Source: Boesenbergia rotunda
Taxonomy: Eukaryota > Streptophyta > Magnoliopsida > Zingiberales > Zingiberaceae
NCBI GenBank assembly: GCA_024364735.1
Contig: JAGFNQ010004019.1
Span: 908,027-972,026 of the forward strand
DNA length: 64,000 nt
Direction of reading: 5' to 3'
Every line of letters starts with the position of its first letter. The stretch's first letter is position 1. A model generated the notes under the pieces. The model saw nothing but the letters and a program-made list of their open reading frames with translations, ran no database searches and was not told the DNA's origin. This document shows, in pieces, positions 1 to 10,905 of this stretch. The position numbers were made by a program, and so were the translations under genes.

Positions 1-416
1 TATGATTATGGTTATTATGTTTGTGAGTCTATAATCTTGTTGTGTAGTTGAAGTAGAATGTATATATATACTTGAACGGTGTTTCTGAAATCTGGAAACT
101 ACAGTTCATGGCGTATCAGTCGACTGATGCACGTATCAGTCGACTGGTCGAGGGAACAGAAATATTCGGGCGAGTGAATCCCAGGTGCAGTCAACTGCAC
201 CAGTCGACAGGCAGGATATCAGTCGACTGGTGCCAGTGTAAAACAAAATGTGTTGTAGGGCTGATGGTTAGTGCTTCAGTTTTGCAACTAAGAGGTCTAG
301 GAGTCAAATCTTGTCAAAGCCAATAAAATTAAAGATTTTTTTATTTTTGGCTGGCCCAGCAGTAAAGTCAACGTAACAACCCTAAAAGGTCAAAGTTAGC
401 AAGAGAGGGTCGTTAC
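1..416 (+). mobile_element. Partial LTR, Tekay-related family, plus orientation
   Basis: The segment ends in GGGTCGTTACA at 416, the reverse complement of the TGTGACGACCC terminus of the Tekay-type LTRs at 24440, 42358 and 52708. It has the same inner order as those LTRs read in reverse: copies of the palindrome CAGTCGACTG (about 114-232), then a tRNA-like stretch (about 247-320) with A-box-like TGGTTAGTGC and B-box-like GGAGTCAAATC. The window starts inside it, so its other end is unseen. It contains no coding sequence. The short open frame at 72-326 runs through the repeats and is not a gene. Confidence 0.7.
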
Positions 417-2463
417 ATCTCATGTATTGATAATGTATGGGTCTTGTATACAAGCCACATAGTCACATATATATCTTTCTCAGCACACACGGCTGAAAAG
501 AGAAAAGTTAAAATAGCCACAATTAGACAAACTGTGTATCGGTACGTCTTATACAAAAACAACAACACGACAAGCCCCACCAGGGCACATAAAGCATAAA
601 TTCCATCACTACAAGTCCACATCACAAATACACAATGCTAAGGAAATAGGAAAAGAAAATAAAATCATGGGCTCAAATAGAAACTAGTGAAAACAAGCTT
701 GGCTTGACGAGTAGAGGGACTGACAAACTGGGCATCTCTAAGTGACTTCCAAGTAGACATCTATCTGGAACCTGGCGAAAGCCAACGCTAGGGATGGTGA
801 ATCTATGCGACATAGCAGGTAATAGAGAGAGATAATATATGGCAGGAATAAACTATAACAAGTAATACAGAAATCAATAATATACAATCTCATAGAAGGA
901 TCAACAATCAGAACAAGGAAGACTGAATGAATGAACATACCACTATTAGTCTATTATGTGGGATAATATGATCAGAAACCTCAGAAATCATCCAAAAGTT
1001 CACCCATACAATATGAGCAGCACCAATTCAACATAAAAAGTGAAATACACAACCTGTATGTGCATGCAACCAAATGCAGTAACCATAGTTTAATAAAATT
1101 CAACAAGCACAAACAAATGTATACTCCTGATGCTAGTGAAGCTACCATCACATCACATTTGTGAGGCCGAGTGGGTAAGGTTGTGACAACTGTATACTCT
1201 TTGACTGTACTACTTTGAGTAGCTAAGTGGACAGGATGATGAAAGCTAAGACAAAGCTCGAGAACTAAAACCAAGCTCCATAAATCCTAAGACCAAGGAG
1301 CATAATGCCTAAAACAGAAGGGGGGGGGGGTCCGTTGCCTGCGCACACTCCTGCTATCACTACCCCTGAGTGGTCGTGCAGGTACAACAGGGACAATTGC
1401 TCAAACTATGACACCACTATCCTAAGTGATAGAGTGGGCAGGGATATGACTGACGACGGGCTCATATCACGAGAGAGCTGATGATCGCCAGCATACAACA
1501 GTACAAAGATAGTGTATGATACTAACACCAAACAGATCATCAATCATGCAATGGTATGAAATGCACATGTCCAAACAAGTATTATGATCTATCAATCATG
1601 CAACTTGGTATATAGGTAAGGTATAATCCAGGTATCAACCAATGTCATATATAACATAAAAATCACTCCTATGCACATTCTTACATGTGTGTACTCTACG
1701 GAACAGAAGTAACAAGGTTCAGACGGTATAGAACATAAATCTGATTATCTTTAAGGTAAAGCAATCAAGTGTCAAGCAGTGAAATAACATGACCAGATTC
1801 AAGGTAAAGCTACCTATTGCATATAACAAAACTAGTCACGCATTAAGATCAATAAGTAAAGAGATCCAGTTAGAAGTCCATGACAGAAATAGAACCTCCA
1901 TGCCCAAATATCTGTATCCGATTTGTGTCCTGTATTATTAGATATAGCTTAGCTACATTAAACAAGTAATCAACCATCTAAACTGGATATCAAACTTGAT
2001 TAGGATTATCCTAATTACAACAATCATTTAATTAACCCTTAATTAAATGCTTAATTTCCATTTAATCCCAATTATTGAGATTTAGGTTCACTCTTGCTTA
2101 AACTCGATATAAACCAAACTAACAATGCATCCCAATGCTCTGATCAAGATGCAACAAATCATATGGCAATATTCACATGGAGCTAGCCTAACTACTCTAT
2201 GACCTAAATAACTCCAAGATCATTAGAATGTAGTTCCCATACTCACTGTAGCTCATGGCCAAGTACTACAAATAATTCAAAACACCAACTACAATCCAGC
2301 TTCCATATGAAATTTCTACAAACATCTATAATTTGATTAGATTACCAAGCTAAAAACCTAATCCAAAACTGATTCCAAAATATGTAACATGAAACAGAGG
2401 CAATCACAGGATTCCCCAAAAAATCAACTAGAACTTAATTTTACCGAAATTAACATGACAATT
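417..2463. repeat. Non-coding LTR-type remnant
   Basis: No protein signature is present. The stretch around 1155-1245 (GAGGCCGAGTGGGTAAGG, then GGACAGGATG) matches 55345-55440, where the same phrases occur in the same order. The GAACAGAA and AAGGTAAA stretches at 1700-1810 resemble 57625-57775. This is therefore another copy of the sequence split between 41832-42357, 55075-55496 and 57205-58680. It has a run of 10 or more G at 1320-1330 and long A/T-rich parts. LTR termini were not resolved. Confidence 0.5.
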
Positions 2464-3516
2464 TGTTGGATATATAGTGTGAATGGAAAGAGAGGTGGTG
2501 GGACTTTCTAGTGAATGGAAAGTGAGGAGGAGAATAAAGAGGCTCTGTGGTGAATGAGACTTTAGTCCTACATTGGGAGTCTCAAGGTATAAATGTTGGT
2601 TTAGATTGTTTCACAAGCATGATAGTTGTGAACAAATGCTAGGGGAGAGGCTCTCTCTCACGCATGGGTGTGTAGGGGGGGTGCAAATCCAGGGCCCGGA
2701 TTTGTACTGATCCAAGTGAACTCGTATGTGTGCATGACCTGCGTGCGTCGAATGTCCGACCGGTCGGGGCAAAATTTGCCCAAGCAGATGAACCAACATT
2801 TTGCCAAATTTTTTGCTCAAATATAACTGATGCATTAATTTTGATTAATGCAAAATTAGTAACCCCCCAGACGTTTGGATCTGGCCGGTTAAATGGCAGT
2901 AAATGGAGTTAATTGGTCATTGAATATTGCGGGGGTCTGAGCCTATATAATGAGGTTGTGACTGAGAGCAAAAGACATAGAAAAAAGAGATTCTCTTCCA
3001 CCTCGTTCCCGACCTCCTTTGATAACGTTCGGGTACTTCCTCAGTTCACCACGAGCAACGAGTGCTCCGTTGTGCCCATGGTTCGGCTGTTATATCCTAA
3101 GAGACAGACGCCCATCTAAGCCTCAAAGCACCGCTGGAGGAGGAAAAATTTATTTCAAGGACACTGTGTTGCGCAGGCCTTAGCAACTTTCGGTCGGGAG
3201 ACTTGGTCGGGAGCTCGGGAGATACTTGTCCGGAGCTCAGGAGATCCTTGTCGGGAGTCTCCGCTCGGGAATTCCAGCTCAGGAATTTAGCTCAGGAGCT
3301 CGCTCGGGAGCTCGGGAATTCAGCTCGGGAGCTCACTCGGGAGCTCCAGAATTTAGCTCGGGAGCTCGCTTGGTCGCTCGGGAGCTCGGGAATTTTGCTC
3401 GGGAGATTGTAGACTAGATAAAAAGCAACTCGGGCCACTCAACCGTTAAGTTGAAATTAGTTTTTGTAATTTCAATTTATTGTAAACTCTCCGAAAGGAG
3501 TCCATTTCCTCCAACA
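2464..3516 (+). mobile_element. LTR (5' LTR) of a Ty1/copia element
   Basis: Begins TGTTGGA and ends TCCAACA, a perfect terminal inverted repeat of the TG...CA type. A TATA box (TATATAAT, about 2944-2951) sits upstream of the likely transcription start. The LTR is followed 30 bp later by the ATG of a copia gag in the same orientation, which fits a 5' LTR. The partner 3' LTR is not in the window because the element is cut at 4678. A clear tRNA-iMet primer site is not seen just after 3516. Confidence 0.75.
3193..3412 (+). repeat. GAGCTCGG tandem repeats inside the copia LTR
   Basis: About 220 bp of imperfect tandem units built on GGGAGCTCGG and GGGAATT, many containing SstI-like GAGCTC palindromes. 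It lies downstream of the LTR TATA box, so it would be in the transcribed R/U5 part. Two overlapping open frames (3203-3412, 3226-3417) are by-products of the periodicity, rich in SARE/LARE repeats, and are not called as genes. Confidence 0.8.
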
Positions 3517-3545
3517 ATCTTGAAACAGACTTTGTTTCTGTTGAG

Positions 3546-4678
3546 ATGGCCACGGAAAGTGTTGAGGTGAAACAGACTCATCACCAGGCCCCCTTTGCCC
3601 TGATTGAGAATGTCCCGATCAACCATGGGGGAAAACCAGAGAAGTTCATTGGGTTGAACCTCAAGAGGTGGTAGCAGAAGATGCTCTTCTACCTGACCAT
3701 GCTCAATCTGGCTCGGTTCTTGACCGAGGACCCTCCCAAGCAAGCTGAGGTTACTGAGGTAGAGCCTTGAACTCATTCTGAGTACCTATGCCGAAATTAC
3801 ATCCTCAACTGTCTAGCCGACTCGCTGTATGCTGTGTACAACACGAAGAGAACGACTAAAGAGATATGGGAGTCCTTGGACAAGAAATACAAGTCGGAGG
3901 ATGCAGGGGTCAAGAAGTTCATCGTGGGTCGATTCTTGGACTACAAGATGGTTGACTCTAAGACAGTGATCAGCCAAGTCCAGGAGCTTCAGGTGATTCT
4001 TCATGAGATCCACTCAGAAGGTATGGTTCTGAGTGAAACCTTCCAGGTAGCAGCCATCATTGAGAAGCTGCCTCCATGCTGGAAGGATTTCAAGAACTAC
4101 TTGAAGCACAAGCAGAAGGAGATGAACGTGGAGGAACTCGTTGTTAGACTTCGCATCGAAGAAGACAACAAGGGTTCAGAGAGAAATATGTTCTCTCAGG
4201 CTACTGTAAAAGCTAACATGGTCGAGCACGGACAAAGCTTGAAATGGAAGGATTCTAAATCTTCCAAGATAGGACCCAGAGGAGGCATCGCCAAGAAGTT
4301 CTCTGGGAAGTGCTACAACTGTGGCCGAGTTGGCCACAAATCTTCGAAATGTAAGAAACTGACGAAGATGCAGGAGGCCAACCTGAACGAGGGACCAGAA
4401 ATGGAAGACCTCTGTGTCGTGGTCTCTGAATTGAACCTGGTGGGTTCAAATCTGCGGCAATGGTGGATTGATAATGGAGCCACCAGACATGTGTGTTGCA
4501 ATAAGGAACTGCTCCACAATTTTGAAGAAATTAGTGGAGAGAAGCAGTTCATGGGGAACTCGGCAACCTCAGACATCATGGGCTAAGGGAAAGTGGTGCT
4601 GAAGATGACCTCGGGCAAGGACCTCACTCTAACAAATGTGTTGTATGTTCCTGAGATTCAAAAGAATCTAGTGTCCGG
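3546..4678 (+). pseudogene. Ty1/copia gag and start of protease/GAG-pre, broken
   Basis: The frame starts at ATG 3546 (MATESVEVK...). It carries a UBN2-type copia gag (YNTKRTTKEIWESLDKKY from about 3837; LPPCWKDFKNYLKHK further on), one CCHC zinc knuckle (CYNCGRVGHKSSKC, about 4311-4352), and the start of the aspartic protease (WWIDNGATRHVC), followed by the GAG-pre-integrase lead VLYVPEIQKNLVSG. The family protease motif is D-S/T-G-A, so the DNG here is a changed active site. Three in-frame stops (3672, 3768, 4584) break it. It is cut at 4678 by insertion of the LTR at 4679. Organisation and knuckle suggest an Ale/Retrofit- or Tork-like copia lineage; which one is inferred. Confidence 0.88.
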
Positions 4679-5957
4679 TGTGGGATCGGTTTGAATCGAT
4701 AGAGAGGGGGGTGAATATCGATCGACAAATTTTTCAAAAAACGTAAGAGTAATTTCCGCAGCGGAAAGTAAAACAAGGCAATGCTAACACGTTTGTTTTA
4801 CTTGGTTCGGAGTCGTGGTCGGCTCCTACTTCAAGGCCTACGATCCTTGACCGTTTATGATGGGCAATTCCATATTCCGTAAAATATTACAACTGAAGTT
4901 TGAATATAGAATTAAAAAGAAAATACAACAGTAAAACAATTCTATACCGACGACCGAAGAAGTTGGAAATTCGGAGCCGCGGGTCGTCATTGGCACTTGA
5001 ATCTTGAGCACGGAGCTTGTCAAAGTGGAGCGCTTGAATGAATGCGTAGAAAGTAATTGTGTTGGAAACCAAGGGGGTGAACCCCTTTATATAGTCATAG
5101 CTGGGGCGCCTGTGTAGAAGGGGGCGCCTAACACGTGGGCCTCTCTGCGCGAAACTCAATTCGCAGACTTGGCCAGTGCTTGTCCCTTCAACTGGGGCGC
5201 CTGAGCTAACTGGGGCGCCTGTGTTAACACAGGCGCCTTGTTGCAGTCTTGAGGCTTTGCTTTGAGTTGTTCTGGAACTGCCCTTTGTCTGGGGTGCCTG
5301 TCTCAAAACTGGCGCCTAGCCCAGCAGGGTGCCTCACTCCATTGAGGTGCATGGGAGCAAAAACCTTCATCCCTTCATTCCTGCAATCAGGGTTAGTTCC
5401 AAAACACAAGTAACATATAAATGATATGAATTTAAGTATTATTAACAGCCTGAGCTGTCTTGGTTCTGACTTTGGGCTTTCTAAATGGAACCCTAGGTCG
5501 AACTTACGCCTAATGTTCCCTCCTACGGGGAACACGTCCTCACCTACTCCTCTAGGAGAGTTTACCTGTTTGCCAATCGGCTCCTCCTGTTGAACTATTG
5601 CCCAATCCTCCAAATTAGGTCTTCTGCCCAGTCCGCGACCAGGACTTCTTGCCCAACCCTCGGTCAGGTCTTCGGTGCCCAGCCCTTAGCCATGACTTAT
5701 TGCCCAATTTCTCGAATCAGGACTTTGTGCCCAGTCCGTGACCAGGACTTATTGCCCAACCCTATGTCAGGACTTAGTTGCCCAGCCCACGGCCAGGACT
5801 TAGAGCCCAATTCTTAGAACCAGGACATCTTTCCTAGCGTACCTAGGACTTTTCCTGCACACTTGATTAGCATTGTTAGATCACAATAAACCTTAACTTC
5901 TGAACCCTTTGTCATTATCAAAACACAGGTTTGACTTTGGTGCTTCCGGCACCAACA
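4679..5957 (-). mobile_element. 3' LTR of minus-strand SIRE/Maximus-like copia
   Basis: Starts TGTGGGATCGG and ends GGCACCAACA (1279 bp). On the minus strand a TATA box (CTATATAA, 5087-5094) lies mid-LTR. The U5 end carries the C-run motif TATTCACCCCCCTCT shared with the LTRs at 6353, 12130, 49708 and 55497. A purine-rich tract follows directly at 5958. Left flank is tccgg (4674-4678); the partner flank is lost. A related copy lies inverted at 17685-18802. The 5590-5830 part holds tandem units. No coding sequence. Confidence 0.8.
5590..5830. repeat. Tandem repeats in LTR U3 (CCAGGACTT units)
   Basis: Imperfect units of about 30-35 bp built on GCCCAGTCCGTGACCAGGA with variants TTGCCCAACCCT and TTGCCCAATTCT. 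They lie upstream of the minus-strand TATA box, a U3 position. The inverted LTR at 17685 has a matching set at about 17815-17930. An open frame runs through it by chance. Confidence 0.7.
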
Positions 5958-5973
5958 ATCTCCCCCTTTTTGA
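5958..5973 (-). other. Polypurine tract of SIRE-like copia
   Basis: The plus strand reads ATCTCCCCCTTTTTGA directly inside the LTR end; on the minus strand this is the purine run AAAAAGGGGGAGAT abutting TGTTGG. This is the expected plus-strand primer position for a minus-strand element and matches the tract at 7929. Confidence 0.8.
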
Positions 5974-6352
5974 TTTATGACAACACAGTTCAAAATGTTA
6001 AGTTAAAAAGCATTTCAAGCACATCTAACAAACAACATTATTTAAAAAACATTAATTAGCTCCCCCTGAAATAAACATTCTCCCCCTGAAGCTTTCCATG
6101 ATATGTAATTTTTGAAAACTTCTAAGTGCTTTAAATTTTTGAGTATGTGTTTTTCAAGATACAGCAAAAGCATTTATACTTACAAAAAGATTTTTACACT
6201 TAGACAATTTTCCACTTTAGAAAAGTTTTGCAAGCCTAAATTTTGCTTTAAAGGCTTTTACTTAAACAGGCTTTGCAAAAAAAATACTTTTATTTAAACC
6301 AATTTTAGTAAAAATGAATTTTTATCAAACTTTCCTTAGCCAAAAACTTTAT
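5958..6352 (-). mobile_element. 3' internal part of the outer copia element
   Basis: A/T-rich non-coding sequence between the 3' LTR and the nested element. It holds further CTCCCCCTGAA purine-tract-like strings (about 6060-6090, read on the minus strand as purine runs). It continues at 13689 after the nested element, with the 5-bp duplication tttat on each side. The open frame 6112-6297 is low-complexity (K, F rich) and is not called. Confidence 0.7.
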
Positions 6353-7928
6353 TGTAGGACCGGTGCCGTCGATAGAAGGGGGGGTGAATATCGACCGTGA
6401 AAATCTTTCGGTAAACTTTGTAAATCTTTCGAACGTTCTAAGATCAGAGTTAGTAGCACAGCGGAAAAGTAAAACAGATAAAGAAAAACAATACACAAGG
6501 ACACAGCGGGATTTATTTACTTGGTTCCCAACCCCCTAGGGTTAGTACGTCCAAGGCCTATGTACTCGGCGTGAGTCCACTATTGGTCTCCTTTCTGAAA
6601 TTTCTGGAGGTGGAGAAAACCCGTCTTACAGTGTATAGTTACAAGCAACAATATTGAAAGTTAAGTATGGAACAATTAAAAGCAAACCGAACAAGAATCT
6701 GAAACTCGACCGATCTGGACCTCCGAAGAGCTGCGCACTTCCACCTGGAGCCTCCCAGTCGTAGAGCCTCATCTTTAGCGCGTTGTTTTCGGTCAGAATG
6801 ATCAAAATAGCACTTAGCAGTTATGTCTGAAGCAAAGGGGGCAAAGCCCCTTATATAGGCTTCATACGGGCGCCCTGGACGTTGGGGGCGCCCCGAAAAA
6901 CTCGGTCAAACCTTATCCCTGCGTCGACCTCACCGCAGCTGATAAAACCTTTGACCAGGGCGCCCCGGACCTCCCGGGTGCCTGAGTGAAGGCTTATCCT
7001 ATGTTTCGACCTCGAAACAATAAAACAACTTTCAACTTGGGCGCTCCCGTCGTTCCGGGCGCCCCGCTTGACACCTATTCTGCTTACCACACGAAACTGC
7101 CAATTTCCTTTAGACTGGGGGTACCCCCATCATCCCAGGCACCCTGCTTGGCTGGTTTCCAACTAAACTGGTTTTCCTTTTGACTGGGGGCGCCCCCATC
7201 ATCCCGGGCGCCCTGCTTGGCTGGTTTCCAGCCCCAATGTATGTTATTTGCCTGCTTTGTCTTCCGTTCTAGGTACCTGCAAGATACAAAAATACAAAGT
7301 AAATATACACACATTCCTAACCTTAAGGACTTAGTTCTGACTTCGGATTTCCATGAAACCCTAGGTCGAACCGACGCAAGTTCTCACCCACGAGAACGCG
7401 CCTTTCACCTACTCCTTTCAGAAGACAGTTGCCACCCAGTCCTTCGGGTGGACTTTTGCCCAGCAGCCCTTCGCCAGGTGCCTAGCATCCCTTCGCCAGG
7501 TATTCAAAGCCTAGCAATCCTTCGCAAGGTGCCTAGCAACCCTTCGCTAGGTCTTCGTTACCAAGCAGTCCTTCGCATAGTGCCTAGCAGTCCTTCGCTA
7601 GGTCTTAGACTCCTAGCAGCCCTTCGCTAGGTGCCCAGTAGCCCTTCGCCAGGTCATAGGGTTTCGATGCCTAGCAGCCCTTCGCTAGGTGCCCAGTAGC
7701 CCTTCACCGGGTCTTAGGGTTTCGATGCCTAGAAGCCCTTCGCTAGGTGCCCAGCAGCCCTTCGCCGGGTCTTAGGGTTTCGATGCCTAGGTTAACTAGG
7801 ATTTTTCTTCAACATAGGTTACTTCTCGTTTGCTCCCCTTTATCTGTTCAATGTATCACTGACTTAAGTGTATTGTCAAACATTAAAACAGTTAAAGGAG
7901 AACATCATTGATGCAACTTGCACCAACA
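6353..7928 (-). repeat. 3' LTR of the TR-GAG-like element
   Basis: TGTAGGACCGG ... GCACCAACA, 1576 bp. Minus-strand TATA box CTATATAA at 6851-6858. Upstream of it in the transcription sense are GGCGCC-rich repeats (about 6866-7215), then CTAGCAGCCCTTCGC tandem units (about 7440-7790). The C-run motif near 6378 marks the U5 end. Small open frames here are shadows of these repeats. Confidence 0.92.
7440..7790. repeat. CCTAGCAGCCCTTCGCTAGG tandem array in LTR
   Basis: Units alternate CCTAGCAGCCCTTCGCTAGG and GCCCAGCAGCCCTTCGCC, some joined by TCTTAGGGTTTCGATG, giving a higher-order period of about 60 bp toward the 3' side. The same array is at 13200-13550 and, inverted, at 55640-56040. It lies in U3. 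Confidence 0.85.
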
Positions 7929-7943
7929 ATCTCCCCCTTTTTG
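7929..7943 (-). other. Polypurine tract of TR-GAG-like element
   Basis: Plus-strand ATCTCCCCCTTTTTG lies immediately inside the LTR, giving AAAAAGGGGGAGAT on the minus strand. It is nearly identical to the tract of the outer element at 5958. Confidence 0.88.
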
Positions 7944-8059
7944 ATGTTTGACAATAACTTAAGTTAGATTGGTTGAAGGGGCTAACTTACTATCCTTGGG
8001 ATCAAACAAAAAAATGATCTTAGTTTTGAAAATATATTTTTGATCCTCTGGGAAAAATA

Positions 8060-8175
8060 GGACAAATTAATTTCTAAGATTTTCATTGATCCTTTGGGAA
8101 GAAACCAATAAATTTTCTAACTTAAGCACACGATCCTTTGGGAAGAAACCAAAAAATTTTCTAACTTAAGCACAC
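8060..8175. repeat. Short tandem duplication
   Basis: Two adjacent copies of a unit of about 50-55 bp containing GATCCTTTGGGAAGAAACCA and TTTTCTAACTTAAGCACAC. It is non-coding and lies near the 3' end of the element's internal region. Confidence 0.75.
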
Positions 8176-8639
8176 CTCTTCCCCTTTGTCATATATAAAA
8201 AAAATCACCAGAAATACTTGCGCCAACAATGAGAATATTTGGTTCTTTTTGAAAATACTTAGTATAAATTTTTGAAAGCATAGTAATACTAAGTACTTAA
8301 ATTTCCAGAATAAATTCATTTTGAAGAGTATTGTGCAATTCTGAAAAATATTTTGTATTTCTACAAAAGTGTTTAAAAGAAGGTTTTTCAAGTACTTTTG
8401 AGATAAATTTAGTTTTTGAAAACAATGCAAAGTACTTTTTGAGAAAAACCAATACTTTTGGAAAATGCATAACTTTTGAAAGAATGCTATTTTGAAAAGT
8501 ACATGTACTGTGAAAGATATGATGCATTTTTAAAAGATATTTGCAATTTTGGAAACTATAAATATTATGCATATTTTGCAAGTACTAACTTTTTTTGAAC
8601 AAGATGAGACTTTGAAAAATATAAGTAATTTTTGAAACA

Positions 8640-9330
8640 TAATATTTTACTTGACTAGGTTTCTTTTCCAGTCTGACACAATCCTAGGAAACCTTGTTAA
8701 CTACAAGGGCATTTTCCTAAGTGTCCTGGAAATTCTTCAAACTCAAGTAAGTATTAACAGAATTTTACCAAAAAAATGATAGTACATTTGAAAATATATG
8801 CTAGTACATTTTAAAAAAATGTGTGAACTTTTGAAGACCCAATATTTTACTTGACTTGGTTTATCTTCCAGTCTGACACCATCCTGGGAAACCTTGTTGA
8901 CTACAAGGACATTTCCTAAGTGTCCTGGAAATTCTCCAACCCAAGTAAATATTATTTCAAAAATAATTTCATAAGTCACACAAATTCTGACAAATAGAAT
9001 AATAGTATTTTGAAAGACTTAGATTTTTAGCAAGATTTTGAAGATATGAAAATATGTTATTAAATAATTCTTTTAATTTGACCTCCCCCTAAACTTGACC
9101 CAGTCCTGGGAAGCTTGTTGACCACAAGTACTCTTCCTCTGAGTCTTACGGTTTGATTCAAATCAAAGGAATTATCTAATAATTTCAAAATAATTGATTA
9201 AAAAAAACTTTCTGAGATTCTTCTTTTGACTCAGACTCCCCCTAAATTTGACACATCCTAGGAGTTCATGAAGATCATGAAGTGAACATTTCCTCTGTGT
9301 CTTTAGGGTTTATCAAGGTCAAAGAGACAG
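8640..9330. repeat. Four degenerate repeats of about 200 bp in the internal region
   Basis: A module with the order 'TTTACTTGACT.GGTTT, CAGTCTGACAC.ATCCT.GGAAACCTTGTTGACTACAAG, TTCCTAAGTGTC' occurs at about 8645 and 8850. More diverged copies are at about 9080 and 9230 (CCCCCTAAACTTGACCC, CTTGTTGACCACAAG, CCTCTGAGTCTTA). It is non-coding. The rest of 7944-10890 is A/T-rich with many TTTTGAAAA strings and no recognised gene. Confidence 0.65.
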
Positions 9331-10329
9331 ATAAATTTTTGAAAACACAAGTGATAATGATTTAAAGCACAGTTTTCGAAAAGCATTTTCAAATAATAGT
9401 AATGTTTAATGTGTAGTTTTCGAAAATCATTTCAAAAAAAATGAAAAGCACTCCCCCTGTACCCGATATCATTGACTCTATCTAAGTGCCTTAAGGAACT
9501 TTAGTGTTGTCCTAAGAGGCTTGTGTCTAATTGCGTGAGTCAAACAATTTTTAAAAAAATATAATTTTTGAAAACATATAATATGTATATTCAATCAGAC
9601 AAGCATGAATTCCATAAAAACATTATTATGTTGAAGCACTATTTTGAAAATATATTTTTAGGAAAATATTCTAACTATTTTGAAAAATATTTGTCAATTG
9701 ATTAGTCCTTAACATCTCACCCATTTTAGATGTATCAACACAACAAGCATGGTTTCCTTATAGGTGTATTGTGAGATGCTTGAATCATTTTCCTTAATTT
9801 ATTATTAAATCTAAGATTTGATTGAAACTTGTGTTAAATTCAAATCTAGCAATAGTAAAGTGAATTTGATTTTCAGTAATTGGCTTCCAGCTCTTGGCGA
9901 GGCACTAGACCTTCTTTGGCCGTAGCCTTATTGGATCATCAGCCCTTTCCTTGACAAAGCCTTTTATAGAAAATTCATTTTCAAGTTACTTCTTGAAAGA
10001 TTTTGGTTTAACTAGTTTGGGTCTTGGATCGGTAGCTTCGGCTAGTTCCACCAAGATGGCTTCCCTAACGTACTATCATCTCACCTCCACCAAATACTAG
10101 GTTGATCAAGTTTCAATTATTCTTTTTCCTATAGTCGTTCTAAATTATGCATAAAACTTAAATATGAATGACATGTCATATATTTAAAAGAAATAGCAAA
10201 TGCATGGCATGACAATTATGCATGAGTCAAACAAGTCCAAAGCATTTTAATTACGTTTCTAAAGATGTATCAAATTCACGATTTGATACATGTCGTGTGA
10301 ACCCGCGAATATGTCAACCCACATTGACA

Positions 10330-10905
10330 TATTTAATTTTATTAAATTAATTGTTGCAGTTTGGGTAAGGTTTTAGTTTAGTTCGAGTTTAAGTTATTTA
10401 AGATTTAGTTGGATTCAAGTTAATTAAGAATTCATTGAAGTTTGAATTAATTTGAAAATGAATTAATTAAGATTGAATTGATTTGAATTAATTAAAGTAG
10501 AATTTATTTGAAGTAAATTGATTTAATTAAGTTTATTTGAATTAACTTGAATTTGTTTGAAGTAAATTGAATTAGTTAAGTTTATTTGAATTAAATAGAT
10601 TTAATTAATATTTAATTGATTTAATTAAGATTTAATTGAATTTAATTGATTTAATTAAGATTTAATTGAATTTTATTGATTTAATTAAGATTTAATTTGA
10701 ATTTAATTAAGATTTAATTTGAATTTAATTTAATTTGAATTTAATTTAATTTGAATTTAATTTAATTTGAATTTAATTTAATTAAGATGAGTTTATTTGA
10801 ATTAATTGAATTAAATTCAATTAATTTGAATTAATTGAATTAATTCGGATTAATTGAATTAATTGAATTTGAATTAATTGAATTAATTTGAGTTAATTAA
10901 GATTT
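10330..10905. repeat. TTTAATTGAATTAA low-complexity tract
   Basis: About 570 bp composed of variations of TTTAATTTGAATTAATTAAG, almost without G and C. It lies just downstream (minus strand) of the gag stop, as a degenerate tandem repeat in the 3' untranslated part. Confidence 0.85.

Noticed and set aside
247..320. Possible tRNA gene from the A/B-box-like strings
   Set aside because: No cloverleaf could be drawn, and the stretch is repeated inside LTRs; kept as tRNA-like segment only.
7217..7630. 137-codon open frame, and similar ones at 13091-13390 and 56079-56384
   Set aside because: They translate the tandem LTR repeats (SNPSLGLR.. type) and have no independent coding signal.
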